DNA from: Roseicella frigidaeris | Lineage (GTDB): Bacteria; Pseudomonadota; Alphaproteobacteria; Acetobacterales; Acetobacteraceae | NCBI RefSeq assembly: GCF_003258945.1 | Contig: NZ_QLIX01000003.1 | Span: 124,001 to 188,000, forward strand | Direction of reading: 5' to 3' | Length of the DNA: 64,000 nt | In this document: piece after piece, positions 18,733 to 26,728 of the stretch | How the letters are laid out: every line of letters begins with the position of its first letter | Numbering within the stretch: the first letter of the stretch is position 1 | Made by a program: the position numbers and the translations under genes | The notes under the pieces: model-generated | What the model was told of the DNA's origin: nothing | Databases searched by the model: none | The model's input: only the letters and a program-made list of their open reading frames with translations

Positions 18733-19605
18733 TCAGGCCCCCTTCACCCCGCCCGCGGTCAGCCCGGCGACGATCTGCCGCTGCGCCAGCAGGGTCAGCA
18801 GCAGCACCGGCAGGGTGACGAGCAGCGCCGCGGCCGAGAGCGGGCCCCAGGCGATCTGCTCGAAGGTCAGCATGTTGTTCACCGCGACGGGCAGGGTCCG
18901 CGTCTCCCGCCCCGCCAGCACCATGGCGAAGACGAAGTTGTTCCAGGAGAAGATGAAGGCGAGGATGGTGGCGACCGTGATGCCCGGCCGCGCCAGCGGC
19001 ATCGCCACGTGCCGGAAGGCCTGCCAGAGGGTCGCGCCATCGACCAGCGCCGCCTCCTCCAGCTCGCCCGGCAGCCCCTCGAAGAAGGAGATCATCACCC
19101 AGACCACGATGGGCACGGTGATGACGAGATGCGCGACGATGATCGGCAGCAGCGTGCCCGTCAGCTCCAGCCACTGGAACAGCAGGAACATCGGGATGAG
19201 GTAGGAGAGGCCCGGGGTGATGCGGGCGATCAGGATCAGCGCCGCCGCCCGCATCGCCCGCATCTTGGCGATGCCGTAGCCGGCCGGCACGCCGACCAGC
19301 AGGGCGAGGCCGGTCGCGGTGACGGAGACCACCACGCTGTTCCAGGCATAGAGCAGGAAGTCGTTGCGGGCGAAGACCTCGCGGTAATTCTCGAGCGTCG
19401 GCGGGTCGGGGAGGAAGACCGGCGGCCAGGCGGTGTTGTCGAGCTCGGTCTTCAGCGAGAGCGAGAGCATCCAGAGGAAGACCAGCACCGCCGGCGAGAT
19501 CAGGGCGAGCACCGCAAGGCCGAAGCCGAGCCGCCCGAGCCAGCGGCGCAGGCGGTACCAGAGGGGCGTGCGCCGCGGCGCGGTGTGGGTCACGCGGCCG
19601 CTCAT
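18733..19605 (-). CDS. Sugar ABC transporter permease, MalG/CUT1 type
   Basis: A 290-residue inner-membrane permease with six predicted transmembrane segments and the EAA loop EEAALVDGATLWQAFRHVAMPLARPG (about 190-215) that contacts the ATPase. The N-terminus WYRLRRWLGRLGFGLAVLALISPAVLVFLWML and the phrase SLSLKTELDN are typical of MalG/UgpE-type partners in carbohydrate importers. Its ATG overlaps the stop of the first permease gene as ATGA. No ATPase gene is present next to it. Confidence 0.92.
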   Translation of the reverse strand: MSGRVTHTAPRRTPLWYRLRRWLGRLGFGLAVLALISPAVLVFLWMLSLSLKTELDNTAWPPVFLPDPPTLENYREVFARNDFLLYAWNSVVVSVTATGLALLVGVPAGYGIAKMRAMRAAALILIARITPGLSYLIPMFLLFQWLELTGTLLPIIVAHLVITVPIVVWVMISFFEGLPGELEEAALVDGATLWQAFRHVAMPLARPGITVATILAFIFSWNNFVFAMVLAGRETRTLPVAVNNMLTFEQIAWGPLSAAALLVTLPVLLLTLLAQRQIVAGLTAGGVKGA

Positions 19606-20522
19606 GTCACGCGCACCCGCTGCCGGGTCCAGAGCAGCAGCGCGGCGAGCGCCATGATGATGGCGAAGAACACCACCACCACCGCGCTGGCATAGCCGAC
19701 ATTGTAGAAGGCGAAGGCCTGCAGGTAGAGGAAGATGTTGATCGTCTCGCTCGCCTGGCCCGGCCCGCCCTGGGTGATGACGTAGATGGTGTCGAAGGCC
19801 TTCAGCGCATCGATGCTGCGGATGATGAGCGCGACCACGATGAAGGGCGCCAGCAGCGGCAGGGTGACGTGGCGGAAGGCCTGCCAGGCGCTGGCGCCGT
19901 CGATCTTCGCCGCCTCGTAGGGGTCCTGCGGCAGGGAGGCGAGGCCGCCCAGGATCAGCAGCATCACCAGTGGCGTCCAGTGCCAGACCTCGACGATGAC
20001 CAGCGTCGGGATCACGGTGTCGGCGCTGTAGACCCACATGGAGGGCGGCAGCCCCACCTGCGTCAGCAGCCAGTTCAGCACGCCGAGCTGCGGGTGGAAC
20101 ATCATGGTCCAGACCAGGGCGACGGCGACCGGCGTCGCCATCATCGGCAGGATGAAGACGGTGCGCGCCAGGCCGCGCAGCGGGAAGCGGCGGTGGAAGC
20201 AGAGCGCGGCGGCGAGGCCGAGCAGCATCGGCGCCACCACCGCGAGGGCGGTGTAGAACAGCGTCCGCAGCATCGCCCAGCCGAAGCGGGCATCGGCGAA
20301 GAGCCGGACGTAGTTGTCGAGCCCCACCCAGCGCCGCTCGCTGCCGAGATGCCAGTCGAAGCCCGAGACATAGAGGGTGAAGGCCCAGGGGAAGAGGATG
20401 ACGGCGATGACGACGCAGGCCGCCGGCACGACGAACCAGGCATAGCGCCGGGCGTAGTTGCGGCGCCGGGCGGCCTGCGCCGCCCCCGCCGGCCTGGCCA
20501 GGGTGACGGCGTCCTGCGGCAT
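19602..20522 (-). CDS. Sugar ABC transporter permease, MalF/CUT1 type
   Basis: A 306-residue permease with six transmembrane helices, beginning after a basic cytoplasmic N-terminus (ARRRNYARRYAWFVVPAACVV). The EAA loop is YEAAKIDGASAWQAFRHVTLPLLAPF. The C-terminal segment TQGGPGQASETINIFLYLQAF is characteristic of UgpA/MalF-like CUT1 permeases. Overlaps the solute-binding gene by one base (TGATG) and the second permease by ATGA, so the three genes form a coupled operon. Confidence 0.93.
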   Translation of the reverse strand: MPQDAVTLARPAGAAQAARRRNYARRYAWFVVPAACVVIAVILFPWAFTLYVSGFDWHLGSERRWVGLDNYVRLFADARFGWAMLRTLFYTALAVVAPMLLGLAAALCFHRRFPLRGLARTVFILPMMATPVAVALVWTMMFHPQLGVLNWLLTQVGLPPSMWVYSADTVIPTLVIVEVWHWTPLVMLLILGGLASLPQDPYEAAKIDGASAWQAFRHVTLPLLAPFIVVALIIRSIDALKAFDTIYVITQGGPGQASETINIFLYLQAFAFYNVGYASAVVVVFFAIIMALAALLLWTRQRVRVT

Positions 20523-21856
20523 CAGCTCTCCCGCTCGCTCTGCTCGAGGATGGGGCGGAACTCGGCGGTCGCCCGCTTCAGCTCCGCCGCCACGTCGGCG
20601 CCGCCGAGGGTGTTGGTCAGCGCCGTGCCGATCACGTCGCGGAACTGGGTGACGGGGACGATCTCCGGCAGGCCGGCGCGGGCGATCTTCGCGCTCGCCT
20701 CCAGGGTCTGGAAGAACTCGCGCGGGAAGTGGCTCTTGCCGATCGCCTCCTCGTTGCGGAAGGGGCTGCTGCGGGCCGGCACGCCGGCGGCCGAGGTCAG
20801 CCATTCGAGCTGGTTGCGCTTGCCGAGCGCCCATTGGATGTAGAACCAGGCCGGCCCCTTCTTCTTCGAGGCCTCCGGGATGCCGTAGCCGGCGCCGAAC
20901 AGCGCGCAATGGTGCTGCGGCCCCGGCCCCTTCGGCACCACGGCATAGCCGACGCGGCCGGCGACGCGCGAGCGCGCCTTGTCCTCGAGCGGCGCGGCGA
21001 AGCCGATGCCGTCCACCCACATGGCGGCGCGGCCCTGCATGAAGGTGGTCTGGCACTCGTTCCAGTTGAAGCCGATGGAGCCGGGCGGCGAGAGGTCGCG
21101 GATGAAGCGGCGATAGGTCTCCCCGGCCCAGACCGCGTCCGGCGTGTCGGTGATGAGCTGGCGGTTGGCGTCGATCATGTCGCGCTGCGCGGTGCCGAGC
21201 AGGTAGCTCGACCAGAGCACGACATTGGCGTTCTTCAGCCCGCGCCCGACATGGCCGTAGACCTGCTTCGAGGGATCGGCGAGGCGCTTCGCCGTCTCCT
21301 GCATCGCGTCCCAGGTGGTCGGCACCTCGAGCTTCGCCGCCTCGAACAGCGCCTTGTTGTAGTAGAGGATGAAGTAGTCGGCGCCGGCCGGGCAGCTGTC
21401 GAGCCGGCCGTCGGACTGGGTGGCGTAGGTCACCATGCCCTTGCCGTAGTCGTCGAAGTCGAAATCCGGCGCGGTGAGGCTGGGATCGGCGAGCAGCGCC
21501 CGGATGTCGGTGTTCCAGCGCGCCTTGCCGACCTGGCGCTTGTTCACGTGCAGGCTGATCTCGGTGACGTCGAAGCTCGGCCGGCCGGAGGCGTATTCGA
21601 CGATGATCTTCTGCCGGTGCTGCTGCTCCGGCACCACCTCCAGCCCGACCTTGATGCCGGTCAGCTCCTCGAATTCGGCGTTGTGGCGCTGCAGGAACTG
21701 GCCGCGCGGCGAGAGCTGCACGGTGACCTCGATCCGCTCGCCGCGGAAGCGGCGCCAGTCGAAGCCGCCCTGCGCGCCGGCGCGCTCGACCAGGGCCGGG
21801 GCGGCGATCGCCGCCGCGCCGGCCTGCAGCGCCTGGCGGCGCGTGATGCCCTGCAT
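20522..21856 (-). CDS. Extracellular solute-binding protein of a CUT1 sugar importer, Tat signal
   Basis: The 444-residue family 1 solute-binding protein starts MQGITRRQALQAGAAAIAAPALV, a Tat-type signal (TRRQAL) ending near ERAGAQ. The mature protein shows GERIEVTVQLSPRG, YNKALFEAAKLEVPTTWDAMQETAKRL, and FMQGRAAMWVDGIGFAAPLED, all common in MalE/UgpB-like proteins. Export in folded form through Tat is an inference from the signal. First gene of the binding protein-permease-permease operon; ligand probably an oligosaccharide or polyol but not determinable. Confidence 0.93.
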   Translation of the reverse strand: MQGITRRQALQAGAAAIAAPALVERAGAQGGFDWRRFRGERIEVTVQLSPRGQFLQRHNAEFEELTGIKVGLEVVPEQQHRQKIIVEYASGRPSFDVTEISLHVNKRQVGKARWNTDIRALLADPSLTAPDFDFDDYGKGMVTYATQSDGRLDSCPAGADYFILYYNKALFEAAKLEVPTTWDAMQETAKRLADPSKQVYGHVGRGLKNANVVLWSSYLLGTAQRDMIDANRQLITDTPDAVWAGETYRRFIRDLSPPGSIGFNWNECQTTFMQGRAAMWVDGIGFAAPLEDKARSRVAGRVGYAVVPKGPGPQHHCALFGAGYGIPEASKKKGPAWFYIQWALGKRNQLEWLTSAAGVPARSSPFRNEEAIGKSHFPREFFQTLEASAKIARAGLPEIVPVTQFRDVIGTALTNTLGGADVAAELKRATAEFRPILEQSERES

Positions 21857-22038
21857 GGACCTTCTCCCCGTTCCGGGGCGGATGCGTGCCCGCCCGTGTT
21901 TGCGGCGGCGATGGTCGGCCATAACGCGGCCCGCCGGCAAGCCCGTCCCGCTGCGCCGCGCCACGGGGTGGGGGCTTCCCGCCTGCGCGGACTCGGCTAG
22001 GCTGCCGCGCCGGACCGATGGGGGGGAGGAGTGCTGGA

Positions 22039-23232
22039 ATGCCGCGCATCGAGGGGATGGCATTGCCGGAGGATTGGCGGGACGGCTGCCTCGCCGCGCG
22101 GGTGATGACGCCGGAAGGCCCGAGCGCGGTCGCCGTGCTGCGCGGCGCCGCCTTCGACATGACGCCCGGCTTCGGCACGGTGAGCGCCTGGCTGAACGAG
22201 CCCGACCCGATCGGCGCCATCCGCACCCGCGGCGTGCCCATGCCGCTCGACCTGCCGGCGGTGCTCGCCAACAGCGCGCATGACCGGCGCGATCCCCACC
22301 GTCCCTGGCTGCTGCCGCCGATCGACCTGCAGGCGGTGAAGGCCTGCGGCGTGACCTATGTGCGCTCCATGCTGGAGCGGGTGATCGAGGAGCGCTGCCA
22401 TGGCGATGCCAGCCAGGCCGAGGCGGTGCGCGCCGAGCTGCGCGGCGTCCTGGCCGGCGATGGCACCGCCGGATCGGCGCGCGACCTCGCGGCGGTGAAG
22501 CCGGGCAGCACGGAGGCGATGCGGCTGAAGGCGGCGCTGGTCGAGCGCGGCTGGTGGAGCCAGTATCTCGAGGTCGGCATCGGCCCGGATGCCGAGATCT
22601 TCACCAAATGCCAGCCGATGGCCGCGGTCGGCCCCGGGGCGCTGGTCGGCGTGCATCCGGTGAGCCACTGGAGCAACCCGGAGCCGGAGGCGGTGCTGGC
22701 GGTGAATGCCCGCGGCGCCATCCTCGGCGCCACGCTCGGCAACGATGTCAACCTCCGCGACATCGAGGGCCGCTCGGCGCTGCTGCTCGGCCGCGCCAAG
22801 GACAACAATGCCTCCTGCGCCATCGGGCCGGTGCTGCGGCTCTTCGACGCCGGCTTCTCGCTCGAGGATGTGCACGCCGCCGAGGTCACGCTGACGATCG
22901 AGGGCGCCGACGGCTTCCGGCTGGAGGAGCAGGGCGCGGTCGGCGCCATCAGCCGCGAGCTGCGCGACCTCGTCGGCCAGCTCATCGGGCCGCACCACCA
23001 GTATCCGGACGGGGCGGTGCTGTTCCTCGGCACGCCCTTCTCGCCGGGCAAGGACCGCGGCGCCCCGGGCCAGGGCTTCACCCACAAGCCGGGCGACCTG
23101 GTGCGCATCGCCACGCCGCGGCTCGGCGCGCTGGTCAACGAGGTGGCGCGCACCGATGCCTGCCCGCCCTGGGGCTTCGGCACCGGCGCCCTCCTCGCCA
23201 ACCTCGCCCAGCGCGGCCTGCCGCGGCGATGA
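22039..23232 (+). CDS. Fumarylacetoacetate hydrolase-family protein, probable sugar-acid enzyme
   Basis: The 397-residue protein has a C-terminal FAH fold (about 170-390). Metal-site and active-site elements include SHWSNPEPEAVLAVNARGAILGATLGNDVNLRDIEGRSALL (in parts), with the NPEPE Glu residues and LRD Asp as likely Mg2+ ligands, and KAKDNNASC-like GRAKDNNASCAIGP. Start ATG 22039 is preceded by GGGGGAGGAGTG; an upstream ATG at 22018 lacks a binding site. The family includes 2-keto-3-deoxy-pentonate dehydratases and acylpyruvate hydrolases. Divergent from a sugar ABC importer, which favours a sugar-acid substrate, but that is inference. Confidence 0.85.
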   Translation: MPRIEGMALPEDWRDGCLAARVMTPEGPSAVAVLRGAAFDMTPGFGTVSAWLNEPDPIGAIRTRGVPMPLDLPAVLANSAHDRRDPHRPWLLPPIDLQAVKACGVTYVRSMLERVIEERCHGDASQAEAVRAELRGVLAGDGTAGSARDLAAVKPGSTEAMRLKAALVERGWWSQYLEVGIGPDAEIFTKCQPMAAVGPGALVGVHPVSHWSNPEPEAVLAVNARGAILGATLGNDVNLRDIEGRSALLLGRAKDNNASCAIGPVLRLFDAGFSLEDVHAAEVTLTIEGADGFRLEEQGAVGAISRELRDLVGQLIGPHHQYPDGAVLFLGTPFSPGKDRGAPGQGFTHKPGDLVRIATPRLGALVNEVARTDACPPWGFGTGALLANLAQRGLPRR

Positions 23233-23984
23233 GCGGGGCGGAGGAGCAGGGCACGCTCGACCGCGGCGACGGCACCGCCCTCGCCTGGCGGCGGCGGCGG
23301 GGCGCCGGGCCGGGCGTGGTCTTCCTCGGCGGCTTCAACAGCGACATGACCGGCAGCAAGGCCGAGGACCTCTCGGCCTTCTGCGCCGGGCGCGGCAAGG
23401 CCTTCCTGCGCTTCGACTACAGCGGCCATGGCACGAGCGGCGGGCGCTTCGTGGACGGCACCATCGGCCGCTGGGCCGCGGATGCGGCGGCGGTGCTGGC
23501 GGCGCTGACCGAGGGGCCGCAGATCCTCGTCGGCTCCTCCATGGGCGGCTGGATCGCGCTGCTGCTGGCCCTGCGGCAGCCGCAGCGCGTGGCCGGGCTG
23601 GTCGGCATCGCCGCGGCGCCCGACTTCACCACGCGGATCGAGGCGGCGCTGCCGCCCGAGGCGCGCGTGGCGATGGCACGGGAGGGCGTCTGGCACCGGC
23701 CGAGCGCCTATGGCGACCCCTACCCCATCACCCGCGCGCTGCTCGAGGAGGGCCGCAACCACCTGCTGTTGCAGGCCGGCGTCCCGCTCGGCATCCCGGT
23801 GCGGCTGCTGCAGGGCCAGCGGGACCCGGACGTGCCCTGGGAGCACGCGCTGCGCATCGCCGAGGCCATCGAGGGGCCGGATGTGCAGGTGCTGCTGGTG
23901 AAGGATGGCGACCACCGCCTCTCCCGGCCGCAGGACCTGCGGCTGCTGCGGCAGGTGCTGCGGGCGCTGCTGGAGGGCGGGTAG
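23229..23984 (+). CDS. Alpha/beta hydrolase, ABHD10-like
   Basis: A 251-residue serine hydrolase. VFLGGFNSDMTGSKA forms the oxyanion region, FLRFDYSGHGTSGGRF follows, the nucleophile elbow is GSSMGGW (Ser near residue 104), and the Asp and His of the triad lie in LQGQRDPDVPWEHAL and DGDHRLSRPQDL. This order matches the ABHD10/palmitoyl-thioesterase-like group of bacterial hydrolases. The ATG overlaps the FAH-family stop as ATGA, so the two enzymes are co-expressed and may act in one catabolic route. Confidence 0.88.
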   Translation: MSGAEEQGTLDRGDGTALAWRRRRGAGPGVVFLGGFNSDMTGSKAEDLSAFCAGRGKAFLRFDYSGHGTSGGRFVDGTIGRWAADAAAVLAALTEGPQILVGSSMGGWIALLLALRQPQRVAGLVGIAAAPDFTTRIEAALPPEARVAMAREGVWHRPSAYGDPYPITRALLEEGRNHLLLQAGVPLGIPVRLLQGQRDPDVPWEHALRIAEAIEGPDVQVLLVKDGDHRLSRPQDLRLLRQVLRALLEGG

Positions 23985-24058
23985 CGGCTGCCTTCAGCCC
24001 GCCTCCCCCCGACGGACCGCTCGCCCGACCGGTCTCCGAGACGCCGAAGGGACTCCCC

Positions 24059-24099
24059 GGGGTCCCCGCAAAGCCGCGAAGCGGTTTTGTGGGAAGTTC
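24059..24099. repeat. Dispersed palindromic repeat, family A copy 1
   Basis: Within this 41-nt unit a 13-bp arm CCCGCAAAGCCGC (24065-24077) pairs with GCGGTTTTGTGGG (24081-24093) around a GAA loop; two G-U pairs make it an RNA hairpin in plus-strand sense. It is identical at 40 of 41 positions to 25953-25993. It lies between convergent genes and abuts the epimerase stop codon, so it may act as a terminator. Confidence 0.8.
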
Positions 24100-24967
24100 A
24101 AGCCCCCTCCTCCGCCAGGATCGCCCGCAGCCCCTCGCGGTAGCTCGGATAGCGCCAGGCGAGGCCGAGCGCCGCCTTGGTCGCGGCATTGCCGATGCGG
24201 CGGTTCTCCGCCCAGAAGCTCCGCGCCATGGGCGACATCGCCGGCAGCGCCGCGGCGAAATCGACGAGCGGCGGCGGATCGAGGCCGAGCAGCCGCGCCG
24301 CCTCCTCCACCACCCGGGCATTCTCCGCCGGCTCGTCATCGGCGAGATGCAGCACCCGCACGCCCGGCCCCGGCGCCTGGCGCAGGGCGGCGAGCACGGC
24401 ATGGGCGATGTCGTCGCGGTGGATGCGGCCGAAGAGGTGCCCGGGCTTGCCGATCCGCCGCGCCCGGCCGGCGCGGAGGTCGTCGAAGGCGCTGCGGCCG
24501 GGGCCGTAGATGCCGGCGGCGCGGAAGAGGTCGAGCGCCCGCCCGGCCGCCGCCGCCCGCCAGGCCTCCTCCGCCGCCAGCCGCCGCCGGCTGCGCGCCT
24601 GCCCCGGGGCGGGCGGCGTCGCCTCGTCCACCCAGGCGCCGCCGCGGTCGCCATAGACGCCGGTGGTCGAGACATAGCCGATCCAGCGGAGCGCCGGGGC
24701 GGCGCGGATCGCCGCCGCATGCGCCGCCAGCACCGGATCGCCCGCCTCCCCCGGCGCGGCGGTGACGAGAAGATGCGTCGCCGCCGCGATCGCCTCCCCG
24801 GCCGCGTCGAAGCCCAGCACGGCGACGCCGGGGGGCGGTGCGGCCCGCGCCGGGTCCCGCGCCGTGCCGGTGACCTGCCAGCCCGCCGCCGCGGCGTCCC
24901 GCGCCACGGCGCTGCCGCTGTAGCCGAGGCCGGCGACCACCAGCCTTCCAGGATCGTGTTCCGTCAT
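24098..24967 (-). CDS. SDR-family NAD(P)-dependent epimerase (YeeZ-like)
   Basis: A 289-residue Rossmann protein. The N-terminal nucleotide-binding motif is VVAGLGYSGSAVA (GxGxxG), with TGTARDPARA after strand 2, followed by YVSTTGVYGDRGGAWVDE and LFRAAGIYGPGRSAFDDLRAG, the usual extended-SDR pattern. It resembles E. coli YeeZ-like proteins whose substrate is unknown. The start MTEHDPGRLV at 24967 has GGGGGG upstream; an in-frame ATG ten codons earlier (24998) is possible. Divergent from the TPR gene. Confidence 0.87.
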   Translation of the reverse strand: MTEHDPGRLVVAGLGYSGSAVARDAAAAGWQVTGTARDPARAAPPPGVAVLGFDAAGEAIAAATHLLVTAAPGEAGDPVLAAHAAAIRAAPALRWIGYVSTTGVYGDRGGAWVDEATPPAPGQARSRRRLAAEEAWRAAAAGRALDLFRAAGIYGPGRSAFDDLRAGRARRIGKPGHLFGRIHRDDIAHAVLAALRQAPGPGVRVLHLADDEPAENARVVEEAARLLGLDPPPLVDFAAALPAMSPMARSFWAENRRIGNAATKAALGLAWRYPSYREGLRAILAEEGA

Positions 24968-25013
24968 CCCCCCGATCTGGCGTGGATCGGGGCGCATCGC
25001 TAGACTCCCCCGC

Positions 25014-25844
25014 GTGGTCCGCCCCCGTCCCGTCCTGCTCGGCGCCGTCCTGGCCCTGTTGCTCGCCTTCGGCGGCGGCTTGGTCCTGATCCCGGCCGGC
25101 GGCCCCGGGGCCGAGGCGGCGGATGAGGGCCTGCCGCTGCCGCCCGACATCCCGCGCCTGGCCGAGGGGCCGCAATACGAGGAATGCCTCGGCCTGCTGC
25201 GCAGCGACCCGGATGGCGCGCTGAGCTTCGCCGAGGGCTGGGAGGGCGCCGGCGGCGGCGAGGGGGCGCGGCACTGCGCGGCGCTGGCCCTGCTGGCGCT
25301 GGGCGAGCCGGACCGGGCGGCGGAGCGGCTGGAGGCGCTGGCCCGCAACAGCCAGGGCAGCGCCGCGGCGCGGGCGGCGGTCTTCGCCCAGGCGGTGCAG
25401 GGCTGGATGCTGGCCGACCAGGCCGGCCGCGCCTATGCCGCGGCGACCATGGGCCTGACCATCGCGCCGGAGGATACCGGCCTGATGCTGGACCGGGCGG
25501 TGGCGCTCGGGACGCTCGGCCGCTACCGCGACGCCCTCGACGACCTGGCGCGGGTGACCCAGGCGGAGCCGGATCGGGCCGAGGCCTGGGTGTTCCAGGC
25601 GGCGGCCCTGCGGCACCTCGACCGGCTGCCGGAGGCGGTGGGCGCGGTGGACCGGGCGCTGGCGCTGGCGCCGGACAATGCCGAGGCGCTGCTCGAGCGC
25701 GGCATCCTCCGCCAGCTCCGCGGCGATGCGAAGGGCGCGCGGGCTGACTGGCAGCGGGTGATCGCCGTCGCGCCGGACAGCGCCGCGGCCGACCTGGCGC
25801 AGCAGAACCTGGCGCTGAACGAGGCCGGCCCGAAGCGGCGGTGA
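25014..25844 (+). CDS. TPR-repeat protein with N-terminal membrane anchor or signal peptide
   Basis: A 276-residue protein starting at GTG 25014. A hydrophobic segment (VLLGAVLALLLAFGGGLVLI, about residues 7-26) indicates secretion or anchoring in the inner membrane. The remainder is tetratricopeptide-like: CAALALLALGEPDRAAERLEAL, LMLDRAVALGTLGRYRDALDDLARV, EAWVFQAAALRHLDRLPEAVGAVDRALALAPDNAEALLERGILRQLRGD. It is probably a periplasmic scaffold for protein-protein contacts; the partner is not evident from neighbours. Confidence 0.85.
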   Translation: MVRPRPVLLGAVLALLLAFGGGLVLIPAGGPGAEAADEGLPLPPDIPRLAEGPQYEECLGLLRSDPDGALSFAEGWEGAGGGEGARHCAALALLALGEPDRAAERLEALARNSQGSAAARAAVFAQAVQGWMLADQAGRAYAAATMGLTIAPEDTGLMLDRAVALGTLGRYRDALDDLARVTQAEPDRAEAWVFQAAALRHLDRLPEAVGAVDRALALAPDNAEALLERGILRQLRGDAKGARADWQRVIAVAPDSAAADLAQQNLALNEAGPKRR

Positions 25845-25902
25845 GGGCCAGCGCGCCAGGGGCGCAGGACGCCCGCCGGCCCGGTCGCCGCCCGTCGTCC
25901 CG

Positions 25903-25993
25903 CCATGGCTTTGCCATGGGCAGCGACGCCCCCTTGGACAAGAGGGGACCATGGGGTCCCCGCAAAGCCGCGAAGCGGTTTTGTGGGGAGTTC
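25903..25993. repeat. Dispersed palindromic repeat, family A copy 2 (two hairpins)
   Basis: A first hairpin CCATGGC/GCCATGG with loop TTT (25903-25919) is followed by a second with 14-bp arms CCCCGCAAAGCCGC (25958-25971) and GCGGTTTTGTGGGG (25975-25988) and loop GAA. The part 25953-25993 repeats 24059-24099 with one difference. The unit sits between convergent genes and ends exactly at the GST stop codon. Confidence 0.8.
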
Positions 25994-26662
25994 TTAGAAG
26001 TCCAGGTCGTCGTAATGCGCCGGCGGGGTGACGCCGCTGACCCGCTCGGCCAGCAGGGCGCGGAAGCTGGGGCGCGACTTGCAGCGGGCGTACCACTCCT
26101 TCGCCGCGTCGTTCAGGCTCCAGTCGATGTCGCCGATATAGTCCAGGGCCGAGAGATGCGCCGCGGCGGCGAAATCGGCCAGGCTGAGCTGCGCCCCGGC
26201 CAGCCAGCTCCGCGTCTCCGCCAGCCAGCCGATATAGTCGAGATGCGGCCGCAGGTTCTGGTAGCCGGCGCGGATCGCCGAGGCATCCGGGTTGCCGCGG
26301 CCCAGCATGCGCTTCATCTGCTTCTCGAAGAGCAGGTTGCGCGTGACCTCGAGGTTGAACTTGCCGTCGAACCAGGCGACCAGCCGCCGGGTCTCGGCCC
26401 GCTCGGCCAGGGTGCGGCCGAGCAGGCCGGTATCCGGATAGGCCTCGTCCAGATACTCGCAGATGGCGTAGCTGTCGGCGATGGCGAGGCCGGTCGGCTC
26501 CTGCAGCACCGGGACGGTGCAGGCCGGGTTCATCTCCAGGAATTCGGGCCGCCTCTCCCAGACCCGCTCGACGCGGAGCTCGAAGGGGATGCGCTTCTCC
26601 GCCATGGCCAGGCGGACTTTGCGCGCAAAGGGCGAAAGCGGGAGATGATATAGGACACGCAC
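25994..26662 (-). CDS. Glutathione S-transferase family protein
   Basis: The 222-residue protein starts at GTG (MRVLYHLPLSPFARKVRLAMAEK). Its N-terminal thioredoxin-like half contains the SPFARKVR helix start, with Ser10 or nearby as candidate glutathione-activating residue, the cis-Pro segment CTVPVLQEPTG and the DSYAICEYLDE motif; the C-terminal helical half carries LSLADFAAAAHLSALDYIG. It may conjugate or reduce electrophiles with glutathione. It is separated from gltB by a strong terminator, so it is not part of the glutamate synthase operon. Confidence 0.92.
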   Translation of the reverse strand: MRVLYHLPLSPFARKVRLAMAEKRIPFELRVERVWERRPEFLEMNPACTVPVLQEPTGLAIADSYAICEYLDEAYPDTGLLGRTLAERAETRRLVAWFDGKFNLEVTRNLLFEKQMKRMLGRGNPDASAIRAGYQNLRPHLDYIGWLAETRSWLAGAQLSLADFAAAAHLSALDYIGDIDWSLNDAAKEWYARCKSRPSFRALLAERVSGVTPPAHYDDLDF

Positions 26663-26691
26663 GGATCGGCTTATGCCATCCGGGCGGCGGT

Positions 26692-26720
26692 GGGGAAAGC
26701 GCCGTGACGGCGCTTTCCCC
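26692..26720 (-). terminator. Terminator of the glutamate synthase operon
   Basis: A perfect 13-bp stem, GGGGAAAGCGCCG (26692-26704) and CGGCGCTTTCCCC (26708-26720), with a TGA loop, located eight bases beyond the gltB stop codon. It isolates gltB from the GST gene downstream on the same strand. Confidence 0.8.
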
Positions 26721-26728
26721 GATTATCG

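Noticed and set aside
24010-24100. Hairpins read as a small RNA gene
   Set aside because: No promoter is visible and the element is repeated at other gene ends, which favours a REP/terminator explanation.
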